A stretch of 19,032 bases of DNA from Baffinella frigidus (GCA_026770585.1 MU646304.1:433971-453002), one strand, 5' to 3'. Shown: positions 1-6,574, numbered from the stretch's first letter. The notes: generated by a model not told the origin, from the sequence alone. Numbers and translations are program-made.

Positions 1-54
1 CTCCCCTACTGGCTCCTCATCTCCATCGCCTACATGATCAACGGCCTCGCTAAG
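1..54 (+). CDS. Exon A, copy 1 (SDR gene), partial at window edge
   Basis: The frame reads LPYWLLISIAYMINGLAK and is followed directly by GTAGGA, a good splice donor after AAG. The segment is hydrophobic and corresponds to the LPYWL region between the substrate-binding part and the C-terminal FD.SKA block of 3-beta-HSD-type enzymes. The exon may extend left of the window. Confidence 0.65.
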
Positions 55-3000
55 GTAGGAGCGGTTTCCGCATCTGACAGCCACTGAAAATAATAAGAAA
101 ATGGCAAACGGTGATAATGCTGGTACCAGACCGTCAAAATTTGGTATGGTTTGATTGTTTCCATGGTCAAAGGATGTGATAACTGCTCTGATATGGTTGA
201 GGGGGTATGCTCTCCTACTGGCTCCTCATCTCTTTCGCCTACATGATCAACGGCCTCGCTAAGGTGGCATGCTTGCTAGCTCTGTCTCAGTCTATTTGGG
301 TTCAGCGATTTGGTGAGACCGGGCTCTTTCCCGCTCCAAAGTTGACGGATGTGTGCCACGCACCCAGCATGTCAACTTGAGAACTGTCAGTCATATCCAT
401 CGCCTATTTCTGCTCTAGTCTCATCTGAGACAACGTATTAATTAACGCCTTTCTGCCAACGAAAATCACTACACAATTGGATTATACTACATCAACGGCC
501 TCGCTACCACCAGCCCTCACGGTTTGGGCAAATGGTCGAATTTGGCGGTACGTAATGCCCTTGAATCAATTCGGATTCCGACGTCGGTTATTTTTAAAAC
601 TCCAAAAGCAGGGTGTTTAGAGTTTTAAAACTGGTACGTAATTTCCCAATTGCCCAAACCGTGAGGGCTGGTGGTAAGGTAGCATCCGCGCCCGGAGGCG
701 AAGAGGTCTACAAAATCGTCAACGTAAATCCCGTCGTGAATATTTCTATCATTCGTGGTAAACGCTGTGTACCTGGGTACACAGCGCTGTGTACCCCCCC
801 CAAAACGCAAACTGACGAAACCTTGTGACTTTTCCCAAGGTTGATAGACTCAGGGAGGCGACACGCGAGAGCAGAAAGATGCTCTAGAGAGTCACCTACC
901 CAGAGTCATATATCACCGAGTATACAACAGTATACGAAGATTATGCTGAGACAACCTGCTTCGGTGGCACAGAGGAAGCTGAATTAATAGAGACTGGATT
1001 ACATCCCTTTGGGTGGCAGCTGCCCAGGACATTGGGGATCGTGGAGGAGCACGTCGTCCTCCACCTAAACCCTCAACCCTCAAGCTCAACGTCTTCACCG
1101 TCACGATGCTCACCAAAGTTTCACAAATGTAGCAAGCCGTCCTGAAAATCCCTAATTAATCCAACGAAGCCTTGTGAACCCCCCCCTGAAAATTCCTAAT
1201 TAAACCGACGAAGCCTTGTGAAAATCCCCCAGGTTCAGGGGGATTTGGGGAGGCCCAGCCACTTGAGTCCACCCCACAGCTCGCCGCACGAGAGTAGGCT
1301 GAAAGAACGCACTGTGGGGGCAGGTGCTCGGGACGTTGCGGATTGTGGAGGAGCACGTCGTCCTCCACCTAAACCCTAAACCTTCGAGCTCAACGTCTCC
1401 ACCGTCACGATGCTCCCCACAAATGTAGAATGCAGTCCTGAAAATTCCTAATTAAACCCACAAAACCTTGTGAAAATCCGGAGAAAACACACTGTGCACC
1501 CCCCAGTGTCATGCTGAGAAAACACCCACTGTGGGGGCAGGTGCTCGGGACGTTGCGGATTGTGGAGGAGCACGTGGTGCTGCGCACCCTGAAGCTCAAC
1601 GTCTTCACCGTCACGCATCAATCCAGTATCAATCAAGTATCAGAAAGCTAGCACGAGACGTCACGATGCTCACCAAATTTTCACAGATGTAGCATGCAGT
1701 CTCGAAAATTCCTAATTAAACCGACGAAACCTTGTGAAAATCCGGAGAAAACACACTGTGCACCCCCCAGTGTCATGCTGAGAAAACACCCACTGTGGTG
1801 GTAGGTGCTCGGGACGTTGCGGATTGTGGAGGAGCACGTGGTGCTGCGCACCCTGAAGCTCAACGTCTTCACCGTCACGATGCTCACCATCCACCGCTAC
1901 TTCGACATCTCCAAGGCATGGCACCTTCTCCACTGTTTTAAAATATATCTTGTTCTCTGTTGTTGGTGTGTTCTTTTTTTCTTTTTTTATCTGGTGTTGT
2001 GTTTTCACTGTTTGTTTTGTATCTTGTTTTGGAGGAAGTCATGTAGCCTGACTTGAGGGACTCCCGCCAGGCCCGCTCTGAGAGGCACTTCGACATCTCC
2101 AAGGCACGGCCTATCCCCCACGTTTGTTTTGTTTCCTGAGATGTCCGCTCGGTCCGCTCGAGAATGCAAGAGGAACCTTTTTAAAACCTGGGGGACACTT
2201 GGGGGCTACGCAGGGCTTTTGGGGGGGGTATTTCATTTGTACCGCGGCTGTTGGAAGCGGAGCCTTTTTGTTTATTTATTATCAACTTGCACCGGGATTT
2301 AAACCAAACGGCTCCAAGAACGACGTAGAGTACCTCCCCCCAGAGCGCGCCCTGAAGCTCAACGTCTTCACCGTCACGATGCTCACCATCCACCGCTACT
2401 TCGACATCTCCAAGGCATGGCCCATCCCCCACGTTTGTTTTGTATCTTGGGATATTCTCTGTTGTTGTTGTGTTCTTGTTTTCGTTTTTTCTTGTTTTAT
2501 CTGGTGTTGTGTTTTCACTGTTTGTTTTGTATCTTGTTCTCGAGGAAGTCATGTAGCCTGACTTGAGGGACTCCCGCCAGGCCCGCTCCGAGAGGCAAGA
2601 AGCGCAAGTGAGGCTTTCCGTGGCCCTAAGTGACGTCAAGTCACGTAGGGTACACGGTGTTATCCCCGTGACACGCGAGGCTCGCTGCGACAACCAAAAA
2701 CACGTAACCGTTACAACGTAACCGTTACAACGTAACCGTTACAACGTAACCGAAGAAAACAACCGACGCGAGGCGCGACGGGACAGGCCAAGAAGGATCT
2801 GGGATACGTTATCCCCATGGCAGACAATCTGAGGCCCTTGACACGCGAGGCCCTGCGTGACTACCATGAAACGACAAGCAAGAAACTCACGCGAGGCCCG
2901 ACCTGAGAGCCAAGAACCTCACGCGAGGCCCACCGTGTGGCGCGATAACCCAAAAAACTGACGCGAGGCGCGACGGGGCAGGCGAAGAAGGATCTGGGGT

Positions 3001-5025
3001 ACGTGCCGCTCAAGACCTTCGAGACCGGCATGGCTGAGGTGCGCTCATTAATCCCGAAAGTCAACAATCCTGAAAGTAAACCATTCCGAAAGTAAACGTG
3101 CTAGTGGAGCGTTTTTTGGGTTCTCTGTTGGCCACGAAAACAATCGAACAACGGCGAACGTTGACATTTTAGTACCAGAATTGTCAACTTTTGGCATCTG
3201 GGGTACGTGCCGCTCAAGACCTGAGACCGGCATGGCTGAGGTGCGCCCACCAATCCCGAAAGTCAACCTTCTAGTACCAGCGTCGACTTATGCCGTTGGT
3301 GAATTCTAGCGCTGTCTCAGTCTATTTGGTCCCACCAATGGCCCGGGCTCTTTCCCGCTCTTAAGTTGACGGATGTGTACCACACACCCAGCATGTCAAC
3401 TTGAGAATAGTCGGTCAACCCGAGCGAGGGGTACGTGCCGCTCAAGACCTTCGAGACCGGCATGGCTGAGGTGCGCCCAAGTTCCAACTTTGATTTGTAC
3501 CAGTAATGTCGATCCGGTGCGGTTTTACGACCGTTAAAACCTTTTTTGAAGTTGGAGACTTGCAACTTGGAACGTTCCGACACTCTAGTCCCGTCACATT
3601 TTAGATTCTATCTCAGCTTTGGCTCGTCATTGGAGCCATTTCGCACCTTTAGGGTTTAACATGCCGGGGTTTGTACCGAAAATCCTTCAGGTGGGGTTTG
3701 TACCGAAAATCCTTCAATAGAATCTGACAGGTGACGCGATGGGTACGTGCCGCGCAAGACGTTCGAGACCGGCATGGCTGGGGTTCGCCCACCAATCCAT
3801 CCCGAAAGTCGACGTTCCACACAGTGGCCTTTGAAGGAGATTTCGACAGAAAATCCCGTCGAAATGTCTTTTGATTAGATTTCTTTGTGTCCATCAATTG
3901 TTATTTATTACCACGAGAATAAATGGACCGATCTGCGAAGCCCACCGTGTGGCTTCAGGACGAGATCAACCCTCATCTCTCGGTCTGAATCGACGCCCCC
4001 CTCGGCGCATACGATTCCGTCCGGACGAGATACAGTGGACCTACCCTAACACATACCCGTCGGGGCCGGACTGATTGAGTATGTGTGGAGGGTAGGTATG
4101 CGTTATGGTGTCCACCCTTCAGGCATACTTCCTTGCGGGGGGAAATCGGGGGCCGGCCGAAGGAGCATGTGTGGAGGGTAAGTATGTGTTACGGTAGCCT
4201 GTGTTAGGGTAGGTGGACTGTAAACCTTGAACCCTTGCTCTTGAAACCCCTCAAATCTTGGTCTGAAGCGACGTTCTCCTCGCTGCAGACGATTTAGGGG
4301 GTCCGCACAAGTGGTTCCGGGCGAGATAAACCCTAAACCCTTGCTCTTTGAAACCCTGAACCCTTGGTCAGAAGAGAGCCCCCCACACCCTCAACCATAA
4401 ACCATAAACCATAAACCCCAAACCCTAAACCCTAAACCCTAAACCCTAAACCCTAAACCCTAAACCCCTCCCCGCAGACAATCGCGTGGTTCCGCAAGGA
4501 GTGGCTGCCGACCACCATAGGGTCCTAGGCATAGGCCTACTGTAGGGTCCTAGGGGGGGTTGGTTTCTTATTAGCGAGGTACCCCTGTACACAATAAACC
4601 CTAAACCCTAAACTCTCAATCATCAACCCTAAACCCTAAACCCTAAACCTTAAACCCCAAACCCTAAACCCCTCCCCGCAGACAATCGCGTGGTTCCGCA
4701 AGGAGTGGCTGCCTCACTGCCGAACCCATGAATCCTTGCAAACCCCGAACTCTTGTTCTTGGAACCCCTGAAGTCTCCCCTCTCCGGTGGACGATAGCGT
4801 GGTGCTGCACACGTGATTCCGGATGAGAGATAACACCTAAAACCGGACGAGAGATGCAACCCAAGACACCCTAAACCCTAAACCCTAAACCCTAAACTCT
4901 AAACCCTAAACCCTAAACCCTAAACCCTCAACAACCCCTCCCCGCAGACAATCGCGTGGTTCCGCAAGGAGTGGCTGCCGAAGTGCCGCTCGACTGAGGA
5001 GATCCGCGATCAGGGCTGGAACTGA
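1..5025 (+). CDS. Extended SDR (3-beta-HSD / sterol 4-alpha-carboxylate 3-dehydrogenase-like), 3' end, exons A-D with duplicated exons
   Basis: This is the C-terminal part of a multi-exon gene; its NAD-binding N-terminal half would lie left of the window. One intact copy of each exon joins without a frame break: A (1-54), B (1805-1915), C (2982-3038), D (4948-5025, TGA stop). The joined protein reads LPYWLL..., then a FT...FDISK block, then AKKDLGYVPLKTFETGMAE, then TIAWFRKEWLP. This is the family signature: a PYW-type hydrophobic segment, FT(P)..V....FD.SKA...LGY.P, and an EG...TI.WF helix at the C terminus. Known members (NSDHL, ERG26, plant 3-beta-HSD/D) act in removal of sterol C4 methyl groups at the ER, or on related hydroxysteroids; which substrate applies here cannot be told. 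The intron after B would use a GC donor. Every exon is accompanied by decayed neighbouring copies. The family call is strong, the exact enzyme is not. Confidence 0.72.
210..263 (+). pseudogene. Exon A, copy 2
   Basis: This copy reads LSYWLLISFAYMINGLAK and is followed by GTGGCA. It differs from copy 1 by two residues and has no AG directly before it, so the duplicated block begins inside the exon and the copy could be spliced only if an acceptor lies further upstream. The 155 bases between copies 1 and 2 hold no recognisable feature. Confidence 0.6.
286..400. repeat. Dispersed repeat, copy 1 (second copy at 3310-3415)
   Basis: About 110 bases starting CTGTCTCAGTCTATTTGG and running through AAGTTGACGGATGTGT to GTCAACTTGAGAA recur near 3310-3415. 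The end part is a small inverted repeat (AAGTTGAC ... GTCAACTT). Related pieces with the same AAGTTGAC/GTCAACTT theme occur at 11236-11310. It lies between exon A copies 2 and 3 here, and between exon C copies 2 and 3 there. Confidence 0.6.
488..687 (+). pseudogene. Exon A, copy 3, split by a TA-target transposon
   Basis: The left piece ends ATCAACGGCCTCGCTA at 506 and the right piece resumes AGGTAGCATCC at 677. Removing 505-676 with one TA restores the arrangement of copies 1 and 2 (GCCTCGCTAAGGT). The insertion lies at the exon/donor boundary. The copy also lacks one codon (ATG) relative to the others and lacks the LPYW part. Confidence 0.7.
505..676. mobile_element. MITE, family FB-A (CCACCAGCCCTCACGG termini), TA target duplication
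   Basis: 172 bp including both flanking TA. The termini are 27-base perfect inverted repeats beginning TACCACCAGCCCTCACGG and ending CCGTGAGGGCTGGTGGTA. There is no coding capacity. The empty site is present in exon A copies 1 and 2, which proves the TA duplication. Size, inverted termini and TA target fit Stowaway/Tc1-mariner-type MITEs. Relatives: 6281-6421, 11059-11202, 14926-15128, 17706-17879. Confidence 0.88.
677..1019. other. Intron-like stretch without recognised genes
   Basis: I see no convincing exon here. It contains a perfect 10-base-arm hairpin at 763-786 (CGCTGTGTAC, loop ctgg, GTACACAGCG) and, near 815, the first CGAAACCTTGTGA motif that recurs in the B cassettes further right. 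Confidence 0.5.
1020..1114 (+). pseudogene. Exon B, copy 1, with telomere-like insert
   Basis: It follows GGGTGGCAG and aligns to the intact exon B at 1805-1915, but the middle (normally CTGCGCACCCTGAAG) is replaced by CTCCACCTAAACCCTCAACC followed by CTCAAG. The insert consists of CCCTAAA/CCCTCAA-type heptamers. The copy stops after ACGATGCTCACCA, so the IHRYFDISK end is missing. Confidence 0.65.
1324..1416 (+). pseudogene. Exon B, copy 2, with telomere-like insert
   Basis: It starts GTGCTCGGGACGTTGCGG after GGGGGCAG. The stretch CCACCTAAACCCTAAACC followed by TTCGAG replaces the normal CGCACCCTGAAG, which adds bases and breaks the frame. It ends soon after CACGATGCTCC, so it is truncated at its 3' end. 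Confidence 0.65.
1541..1676 (+). pseudogene. Exon B, copy 3, truncated with internal re-start
   Basis: The first 75 bases match the intact exon B exactly, through CTTCACCGTCACG. A non-matching insert with two ATCAATC/AAGTATC-type repeats follows, then GTCACGATGCTCACCA resumes at 1661 before diverging again. The IHRYFDISK codons are lost. Confidence 0.65.
1805..1915 (+). CDS. Exon B, copy 4, intact (SDR gene)
   Basis: Exactly 37 codons, beginning VLGTLRIVEEHVV and ending FTVTMLTIHRYFDISK. It is preceded by GTAG and followed by GCATGG, so the donor would be of the GC type (AAG|GC). The FT....FD.SK block is the conserved stretch before the LGY.P motif in 3-beta-HSD-type SDRs, and joining to exon C gives FDISK-AKKDLGYVP in frame. 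Confidence 0.7.
2086..2103 (+). pseudogene. Exon B 3'-end fragment
   Basis: CACTTCGACATCTCCAAG followed by GCACGG repeats only the last six codons (HFDISK) and the GC donor region of exon B. It marks another duplication breakpoint. Confidence 0.6.
2206..2347. mobile_element. Degenerate foldback element, family FB-7
   Basis: It begins CTACGCAGGGCTTTTGGGGG with TATTTC and ends with AAACGGCTCCAAG, TACCTCCCCCC and AGAGCGCGCCCTG. The better copies are at 9363-9511 and, inverted, at 17002-17152. It abuts the truncated exon B copy 5. Confidence 0.5.
2348..2414 (+). pseudogene. Exon B, copy 5, 5'-truncated
   Basis: It keeps LKLN, then FTVTMLTIHRYFDISK and the GC donor (AAG|GCATGG), but lacks the first 15 codons. 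Its left breakpoint coincides with the end of the degenerate foldback at 2206-2347. It could still be spliced only if an acceptor upstream served it; none is evident. Confidence 0.6.
2624..2650. repeat. Hairpin
   Basis: Arms CCCTAAGTGAC and GTCACGTAGGG (10 of 11 paired) with a five-base loop. Confidence 0.5.
2702..2752. repeat. 14-bp tandem minisatellite
   Basis: About 3.6 copies of ACGTAACCGTTACA. Each unit contains the palindrome GTAAC-C-GTTAC. Confidence 0.85.
2787..2810 (+). pseudogene. Exon C, 5'-end fragment (copy 0)
   Basis: After CGACGGGACAG it reads GCCAAGAAGGATCTGGGATA (AKKDLGYV), then leaves the exon sequence. The acceptor is kept and the donor is lost. Confidence 0.6.
2982..3038 (+). 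CDS. Exon C, intact copy (SDR gene)
   Basis: Nineteen codons, AKKDLGYVPLKTFETGMAE, preceded by GGGGCAG and followed by GTGCGC. It contains the conserved LGY.P and the start of the C-terminal helix of extended SDRs (usually EG...T). Both junctions are phase 0 and match exon B (…FDISK) and exon D (TIAWF…). It is the only exon C copy with acceptor, full coding part and donor. Confidence 0.72.
3195..3240 (+). pseudogene. Exon C, copy 2, frameshifted
   Basis: It starts inside the exon (ATCTGGGGTACGTGCC), and a two-base loss turns ACCTTCGAG into ACCTGAG, giving a TGA stop. The donor GAG|GTGCGC is kept. It is followed, as in copies 1 and 4, by the CCCGAAAGTC motif. Confidence 0.65.
3310..3415. repeat. 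Dispersed repeat, copy 2 (first copy at 286-400)
   Basis: It matches 286-400 through CTGTCTCAGTCTATTTGG, GGGCTCTTTCCCGCTC and AAGTTGACGGATGTGT. The presence of the same block in the A and C regions shows that duplication was not limited to exon cassettes. Confidence 0.6.
3428..3470 (+). pseudogene. Exon C, copy 3, 5'-truncated
   Basis: GGGGTACGTGCCGCTCAAG through GGCATGGCTGAG and the GTGCGC donor are intact (GYVPLKTFETGMAE), but the acceptor and the AKKDL codons are gone. Confidence 0.65.
3666..3716. repeat. Tandem duplication, 27-base period
   Basis: GGGGTTTGTACCGAAAATCC followed by TTCA occurs twice, at 3666-3689 and 3693-3716. Confidence 0.8.
3739..3786 (+). pseudogene. Exon C, copy 4, diverged
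   Basis: GGGTACGTGCCGCGCAAGAC continues with GTTCGAGACCGGCATGGCTG but carries several substitutions, lacks the AKKDL codons and has a changed donor (GGGGTTCGC). This is the oldest-looking C copy. Confidence 0.55.
3817..3952. mobile_element. Foldback element related to family FB-3
   Basis: It begins CCACACAGTGGCCTTTGAAG and ends GCGAAGCCCACCGTGTGG. The ends resemble the CCACACAGCGGGCTACGAAG termini of FB-3 (9810, 11564, 16058). The interior is AT-rich and non-coding. Confidence 0.5.
4031..4222. mobile_element. MITE with TA target duplication and verified empty site
   Basis: The inverted termini are TACAGTGGACCTACCCTAAC on the left and GTTAGGGTAGGTGGACTGTA on the right, about 20 of 22 positions paired. 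The flanks read CGAGA-TA ... TA-AACC. The paralogous cassette at 4319-4331 reads CGAGATAAACC without the element, which confirms one TA at the target. The interior contains two copies of ATGTGTGGAGGGTA. Confidence 0.8.
4387..4467 (+). repeat. Telomere-like array CCCTAAA, before exon D copy 1
   Basis: It starts with CCATAAA units, passes through CCCCAAA and becomes perfect CCCTAAA heptamers. It ends about 10 bases before the acceptor CTCCCCGCAG. The C-rich strand is the sense strand of the gene. Confidence 0.95.
4478..4510 (+). pseudogene. Exon D, copy 1, truncated by a MITE
   Basis: ACAATCGCGTGGTTCCGCAA then GGAGTGGCTGCCG (TIAWFRKEWLP) follows CCCCGCAG. The copy ends where a truncated family FB-1 element begins. 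Confidence 0.7.
4511..4592. mobile_element. MITE family FB-1, truncated copy (right end only)
   Basis: It keeps the FB-1 core (CCATAGGGTCCTAGGCATAG, then TAGGGTCCTAGGGG) and the right terminus TTATTAGCGAGGTACCCCTG with TA. The left inverted repeat is missing, and exon D copy 1 sits at the breakpoint. Confidence 0.75.
4593..4671 (+). repeat. Telomere-like array CCCTAAA, before exon D copy 2
   Basis: Mostly CCCTAAA with variants (CTCTCAA, CCTTAAA, CCCCAAA). It ends about 10 bases before CTCCCCGCAG. Sense orientation is the same as in the other two D arrays. Confidence 0.95.
4682..4713 (+). pseudogene. Exon D, copy 2, truncated
   Basis: It follows CCCCGCAG, is identical to the intact exon for 32 bases (TIAWFRKEWL plus two bases), then diverges into CACTGCCGAACCC. 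The stop and the last 14 codons are absent. Confidence 0.7.
4868..4935 (+). repeat. Telomere-like array CCCTAAA, before intact exon D
   Basis: About nine heptamers, one with CTCTAAA and a final CCCTCAA, ending 12 bases before the acceptor. Confidence 0.95.
4948..5025 (+). CDS. Exon D, intact terminal exon (SDR gene)
   Basis: It is preceded by CCCCTCCCCGCAG, a strong pyrimidine tract and acceptor. It encodes 25 residues, beginning TIAWFRKEWLPKC and ending EEIRDQGWN, then TGA at 5023-5025. Joined to exon C it gives GMAE-TIAWFRKEW, the usual EG...T..W.+ C-terminal helix of extended SDRs. No polyadenylation signal is obvious in the next 150 bases. Confidence 0.75.
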   Translation, partial: TIAWFRKEWLPKCRSTEEIRDQGWN

Positions 5026-5169
5026 GAGGTCCAGATCAAATCAAATTAAATGTGTCAACTCCAGATCAAATCAAATCAAGTGGGTTAGGAACTCTCTATG
5101 TCCTGCTCAGACACAGCCGCGGTGGGGGTGTAATAAAGGTCTCTCTCTGTGTCAAGCGTCCTGAGTGTG

Positions 5170-5192
5170 TCGCTCGACTGAGGAGATCCGGG
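5170..5192 (+). pseudogene. Exon D 3'-part fragment
   Basis: GTCGCTCGACTGAGGAGATC plus CGG repeats the CRSTEEIR coding part of exon D, then diverges into CCTTCTTTATTATTAC. It lies 3' of the intact stop codon. Confidence 0.6.
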
Positions 5193-5202
5193 CCTTCTTT
5201 AT

Positions 5203-5320
5203 TATTACTTCTTTATTACTCTCGATACAGGTCCTAAATTGGCCCTTTAGCCTTGAGTTGAGTGATACAATGTCTATGAGCCTCAAGAACGAGCCCGCAC
5301 CGGAAATGAAAAGACTATGT
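5203..5320 (+). repeat. Dispersed repeat K, copy 1 (possible exon)
   Basis: It is shared with 14659-14775: CTTTATTRCTCTCGATRCAG, then GTCCTARATWGGCCCT, then AGCCTTGAGTTGAGTGATMC, then TATGAGCCT. The T-rich tract plus CAG|GTCC looks like a splice acceptor, and the frame after it reads VLNWPFSLELSD. Conservation of reading frame cannot be separated from DNA similarity with two copies. Function unknown. Confidence 0.5.
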
Positions 5321-5393
5321 CAAAAGTCAACTTTCTTCAAAAGTCGGCCCATGAACCTAAGACGCAGTAAATTCGCTGTTAGATTGGCGGCGC

Positions 5394-5430
5394 CGCCACT
5401 TTTGGTGGCGGCGCCGCCAATTTAAGAACT
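5394..5430. repeat. GC-rich perfect hairpin
   Basis: 16-base arms TTGGCGGCGCCGCCAC and GTGGCGGCGCCGCCAA around a five-base loop; each arm itself contains the palindrome GGCGCC. It stands out from the AT-rich surroundings. Confidence 0.9.
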
Positions 5431-5682
5431 CTCCGAACCACGCAACGATGACTGTGCACCAATTCCCTCTGTTTTTAAGGTCAACTCGCCTTCAATCGCC
5501 CTCAAATCTGTCAACTTATCCAGATTCCGGATTAAAATACTTTTAAAAGTGCAGGAATAATGGAAAGACTCCACAAAAATGCACCTGATTGATACAAAGG
5601 CCATCGTCGCGTGGGATCAGGGCTTAACTCAGCGCCCGATGAGGACGCCCTTTAGCCGGTTTCTGCCGCGATCCTCTGTACA
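5431..5682. other. Stretch without recognised features
   Basis: No exon, repeat or regulatory site could be supported between the hairpin at 5394 and the inverted duplication at 5683. Confidence 0.5.
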
Positions 5683-5839
5683 GGGGGGGCTTGATGTGAT
5701 CCGAAAGGAAGCATGGCCTTTCTACAGAACCAGTTCCGGTGTCCGCCTATGTTGGGAGCTCGAAGAACCTCAAGGACCTAAAGGAACTGAAGTCCACAAC
5801 CTCTCCGCTCTCGGCAAAGTGAGGTTGAGATATGCTAGC

Positions 5840-5945
5840 TATCCCTTAAGTGGCGAGTAGGCTCACACGCCCTACGGTAGGCCCCTAGGACCTGCCTAGG
5901 GCGAGTTAGGGCGAATATTCGCCCGTCCGCCACTTAAGGGCTATA
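5840..5945. mobile_element. MITE family FB-2 (TCCCTTAAGTGGC termini)
   Basis: It begins TATCCCTTAAGTGGC and ends GCCACTTAAGGGCTA. The core CCTACGGTAGG, CCTAGGACCTGCCTAGG is shared with the other FB-2 copies. A TA flank is present on the left; the right end is slightly mutated. Confidence 0.8.
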
Positions 5946-5998
5946 GACCTACACTAGGACCCTACGGCGGTGCGTGTTGTAAATTTCGAGGAACCCCC

Positions 5999-6127
5999 GT
6001 ACAGGGGTACCTCGCTCATAAAACAACGCCGCCGCCTTGAATCCTACAGTAGGGTTATGCCCAGGGCCCTATGGTGGTCCTACCGTAAGGGGGGGGTCTG
6101 TTTCTTATGAGCGAGGTACCCCCGTAC
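5999..6127. mobile_element. MITE family FB-1 (CAGGGGTACCTCGCTCATAA termini)
   Basis: 129 bp between GTACAGGGGTACCTCGCTCA and TGAGCGAGGTACCCCCGTAC. Core: CCTACAGTAGGG, ATGCCCAGGGCCCTATGG. Non-coding, TA-flanked. Confidence 0.85.
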
Positions 6128-6280
6128 TGTAGCGGCTGCGACCGCGCGAGAGGCAAAGAGACCGGCTGATCTGGGCCCTTTAGGTTCTTTAGGTTCTTCG
6201 AGCTCCCAACATAGGCGGACACTGGAACTTGTTCTGCAGAAAAGCCATGCTTCCTTTCGGATCACATCAGGCCCCCCAGT

Positions 6281-6421
6281 CCACTAGCCCTGGGAGTTTG
6301 CTCAAATAGTGCCCTGGAACATTTTCAATCCACCTTGCAGACACCCCAGATCTGGGGTGGCTGCAAGGTAAAATGGCTCAAACTCCAGACCACAATTTGA
6401 GCAAGCTCCCAGGGCTGGTGG
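6281..6421. mobile_element. Foldback element, family FB-A relative
   Basis: The termini are CCACTAGCCCTGGGAG and CTCCCAGGGCTGGTGG (15 of 16 paired). The inner arms pair CTTGCAG...CTGCAAGG around CACCCCAGATCTGGGGTG. It shares CAAATAGTGCCCTGGAAC with the element at 11059-11202. Confidence 0.8.
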
Positions 6422-6428
6422 GTGCAGA

Positions 6429-6574
6429 GGATCTCATAGGAAAACGGTTTCAATTTGAAACTTTCTGGCAATGAAATTTACTACACACAATGAGTTTTAC
6501 TAGTAATAGTAAAGCCTTGTAGTAATTTTCATTGAATCCAATGTTTTTAAATTAAAACCGTTTCCCTCTGAGAT
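6429..6574. mobile_element. AT-rich foldback element
   Basis: Left arm GATCTCA..GG, AAAACGGTTTCAATTTGAAA, CAATGAAATTTACTAC; right arm GTAGTAATTTTCATTG, TTTAAATTAAAACCGTTT, CCTCTGAGATC. The arms pair imperfectly over about 55 bases. It sits directly beside the element at 6281-6421. Confidence 0.7.

Larger units (their letters stand above)
1130..1804 (+). repeat. Tandem B cassettes (intron plus exon B)
   Basis: The intron upstream of exon B is repeated: TCACARATGTAG, then CCTAATTAAACC, then CGAAACCTTGTGAAAATCC, then CACTGTGCACCCCCCAGTG, then ACTGTGG..CAG directly before the exon. Exon starts at 1020, 1324, 1541 and 1805 give spacings of 304, 217 and 264 bases. The 1430-1560 and 1690-1820 blocks are nearly identical, so the last duplications are the youngest. 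Confidence 0.8.
1916..2596 (+). repeat. Segmental duplication of the intron after exon B
   Basis: The T-rich intron after exon B (TCTCTGTTGTTG, TCTGGTGTTGTGTTTTCACT, TGTTTTGTATCTTGTT, then GAGGAAGTCATGTAGCCTGA) occurs twice, at 1916-2085 and 2415-2596. The two are highly similar up to GAGAGGCA, so exon B plus its downstream intron was copied as one unit. Confidence 0.75.
2662..2981 (+). repeat. Degenerate cassette repeats upstream of exon C
   Basis: The motif ACGCGAGGC recurs six times (near 2665, 2764, 2840, 2889, 2922 and 2961). Two of them are in the full context GACGCGAGGCGCGACGGG-CAG directly before an exon C copy (2787, 2982). This is the intron side of the C cassette, copied repeatedly. 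Confidence 0.65.
3976..4830 (+). repeat. Tandem D cassettes with degenerate D-like segments
   Basis: The blocks at 3976-4031, 4255-4326 and 4770-4830 are related: GGTCTGAA.CGACG, a CTCG..GCAGACGATT-type segment, then GGTTCCGG.CGAGAT, then CCCTAAA-type DNA. The ACGAT...TGGTTCCG part resembles the start of exon D (ACAATCGCGTGGTTCCGC), so these may be older, decayed exon D copies. Confidence 0.5.
5683..6279. repeat. Large inverted duplication with two MITEs between its arms
   Basis: The arms at 5683-5799 and 6168-6279 are inverted copies of about 115 bases, roughly 90 percent alike. Both contain an open frame reading IRKEAW, then VRLCWELEEP (plus strand on the left, minus strand on the right). 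Between the arms lie the MITEs at 5840-5945 and 5999-6127. It may be one long foldback element later invaded twice, or an inverted duplication of an exon. No family recognised. Confidence 0.7.

Noticed and set aside
1712-2008. Minus-strand open frames with HHVLLHNPQRPEHLPPQ repeats
   Set aside because: They are the antisense of the exon B cassettes and repeat only because the cassettes do.
2181-2693. 170-codon minus-strand open frame
   Set aside because: It runs antisense through exon B copy 5, its duplicated intron and a degenerate transposon, so it is a shadow frame.
2702-2752. CRISPR-like array
   Set aside because: The 14-base units are directly adjacent, with no unique spacers; the sequence is eukaryotic.
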